A DNA stretch of 64,000 bases from Fistulifera solaris (Eukaryota > Bacillariophyta > Bacillariophyceae > Naviculales > Stauroneidaceae): NCBI GenBank assembly GCA_030295235.1, contig AP026125.1, positions 1,922,001 to 1,986,000 on the forward strand. Direction: 5' to 3'. A program made the translations under genes and the position numbers. Positions 63,110 to 64,000 of this stretch are shown here, piece after piece. Below the pieces are notes generated by a model. That model worked only from the letters and a program-made list of their open reading frames with translations. It made no database searches and was not told the DNA's origin. How positions within the stretch are numbered: the first letter of the stretch is position 1; the number at the start of each line of letters is the position of its first letter.

Positions 63110-64000
63110 ATGGAATCATCTTGCTCTGCAACAGAAAAGATTGATACAATTCACAACTGGCTGCATTCCGCCGGCGTCGCAATGCCATCACCACGCGACT
63201 TTGTCGATGCCTACTGTGTCCAACTGCGCTCACTCGACATTCCAATCGACCGCTTTTGGATGTCAGCAGTCGTTCTTCATCCTCTGACTGCCGCACATGC
63301 AGTCAAATGGGAAGCCGAAGGGGGTCGAATCACTGAACGAAGCTGGTCGCGTGATCATTTTATTCGATTTGTTACAAACCCAGCCGACAATCAGCAAGCA
63401 GCGGCATCACGGTCACCCATGTATCAACTCATGATGGGAGCGGCGTCCGTCACTATCAAAGACACAGATTCTGATATACCGCCCGATTGCAACTGGATGA
63501 TACCGGAAGGATACACGGAACTGTTTGCTTTACCCCCACCGGGAAAATTCGAGGCGTGGTCACTTGAAGCGGGGGTTCAACCCGGGAAATTGGAAGGGGG
63601 CTTTACTTGGTCCACGAAACAAGTTGGAGGATTTACCGAACAGGAAAAGGAAATTCTCATTCGAACCGTTGGAGCATTAAGTACAGTCACGCGTCTTTAC
63701 ATTGCCTTGGAGAACAGTAAATCACTGTTGCAAGCCTATTTGGGAGAAGATGCCGGTTCTCGCGTTCATCGAGGCGAAATCGATCGAGGAGAAGGATTAA
63801 CGATACGAAGCGTCGTTTGGTTCAGTGATGTTCGCGGTTTCACGCAAATGTCGTGTGAATTATCACGCTTGGAGCTGATTGATGTACTGAACAGCGTCTT
63901 CGAACTGACGCACAAAATTATACAAAAACATGGGGGGCAAATATTGAAACTAATTGGCGATGGTTGCATGGCCATCTTCTCTCAATCATCAAAAGGATTT
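63110..64000 (+). CDS. class III adenylate/guanylate cyclase (3' truncated by window)
   Basis: Open from the ATG at 63110 to the window end (297 codons so far), without a break. The N-terminal part resembles the sensor region of bacterial cyclases: WLHSAGVAMPSPRDFVDAYC, SPMYQLMMGA, then a GAF-like end FTEQEKEILIRTVGALSTVTRL. Next comes the characteristic linker YLGEDAGSRVHRGEIDRGEG, and the catalytic domain starts VWFSDVRGFTQMS. Its two metal-binding Asp are in FSDVRG and IGDGCMAIF. The base-selecting positions lie beyond the window, so cAMP or cGMP cannot be told. No membrane segment is seen. This order is like soluble alphaproteobacterial cyclases, suggesting transfer; no intron is present in the seen part. 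Confidence 0.9.
   Translation, partial: MESSCSATEKIDTIHNWLHSAGVAMPSPRDFVDAYCVQLRSLDIPIDRFWMSAVVLHPLTAAHAVKWEAEGGRITERSWSRDHFIRFVTNPADNQQAAASRSPMYQLMMGAASVTIKDTDSDIPPDCNWMIPEGYTELFALPPPGKFEAWSLEAGVQPGKLEGGFTWSTKQVGGFTEQEKEILIRTVGALSTVTRLYIALENSKSLLQAYLGEDAGSRVHRGEIDRGEGLTIRSVVWFSDVRGFTQMSCELSRLELIDVLNSVFELTHKIIQKHGGQILKLIGDGCMAIFSQSSKGF

Overview
The window is eukaryotic nuclear DNA, most likely from a diatom or close stramenopile relative (inference). Evidence: genes lie densely on both strands; introns are short (62-98 nt, GT-AG) and join reading frames exactly; ankyrin repeats of the 'LPLHLA' type common in diatom proteomes are present; some proteins have bipartite-looking plastid leaders (for example AQS/FSP in the arsenic methyltransferase); Cys-rich secreted proteins with no recognisable family also occur. 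No prokaryotic operon structure is seen. I cannot name the species.

Layout. 1-12.2 kb: a 5'-truncated PH-domain protein, a Tas-like aldo/keto reductase, a membrane RING-H2 protein, a kinesin, a galectin-RRM fusion, a foldback repeat and MAF1. 12.4-24.1 kb: three related ankyrin/coiled-coil genes, interspersed with a Cys-rich type I membrane protein, a small acidic protein and an OTUD6-like deubiquitinase. 24.3-36.3 kb: a small membrane protein, a PDZ plus [2Fe-2S] ferredoxin-like protein, an arsenite methyltransferase, three unrecognised genes, a VAP membrane-contact protein and a secreted Cys-rich protein. 36.7-47.2 kb: a sirtuin, a large family-2 glycosyltransferase, a MAK/MOK-type kinase and a PDZ/RGS-like/DENN protein. 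47.4-54.2 kb: a repeat-rich tract ending in a complete Mutator-like transposon with identical 130-bp inverted repeats, a perfect 9-bp target duplication, a MULE transposase, a zinc-knuckle/SPAT-repeat reading frame and a Ulp1-type protease. 54.5-64 kb: ERCC1, a RING-HC protein, a diverged 210-bp triplicate repeat, two NAD(P)-binding Rossmann proteins, a TPR protein, a 57-bp minisatellite of about 20 copies and the 5' part of a class III nucleotide cyclase that looks bacterial in architecture.

A theme that affects the whole annotation: about 20 conserved genes are broken by single-base gains or losses, nearly all at homopolymer runs. Their conserved motifs continue perfectly in the next frame, while several very long genes (955, 1005 and about 1337 codons) are intact. 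I read this mainly as consensus error in a long-read draft rather than as pseudogenes, and I annotate these as single genes with the break noted. Most genes are unrelated housekeeping functions. The coherent systems are the MULE, the ankyrin paralog cluster and, as novel architectures, the galectin-RRM and PDZ-ferredoxin proteins.
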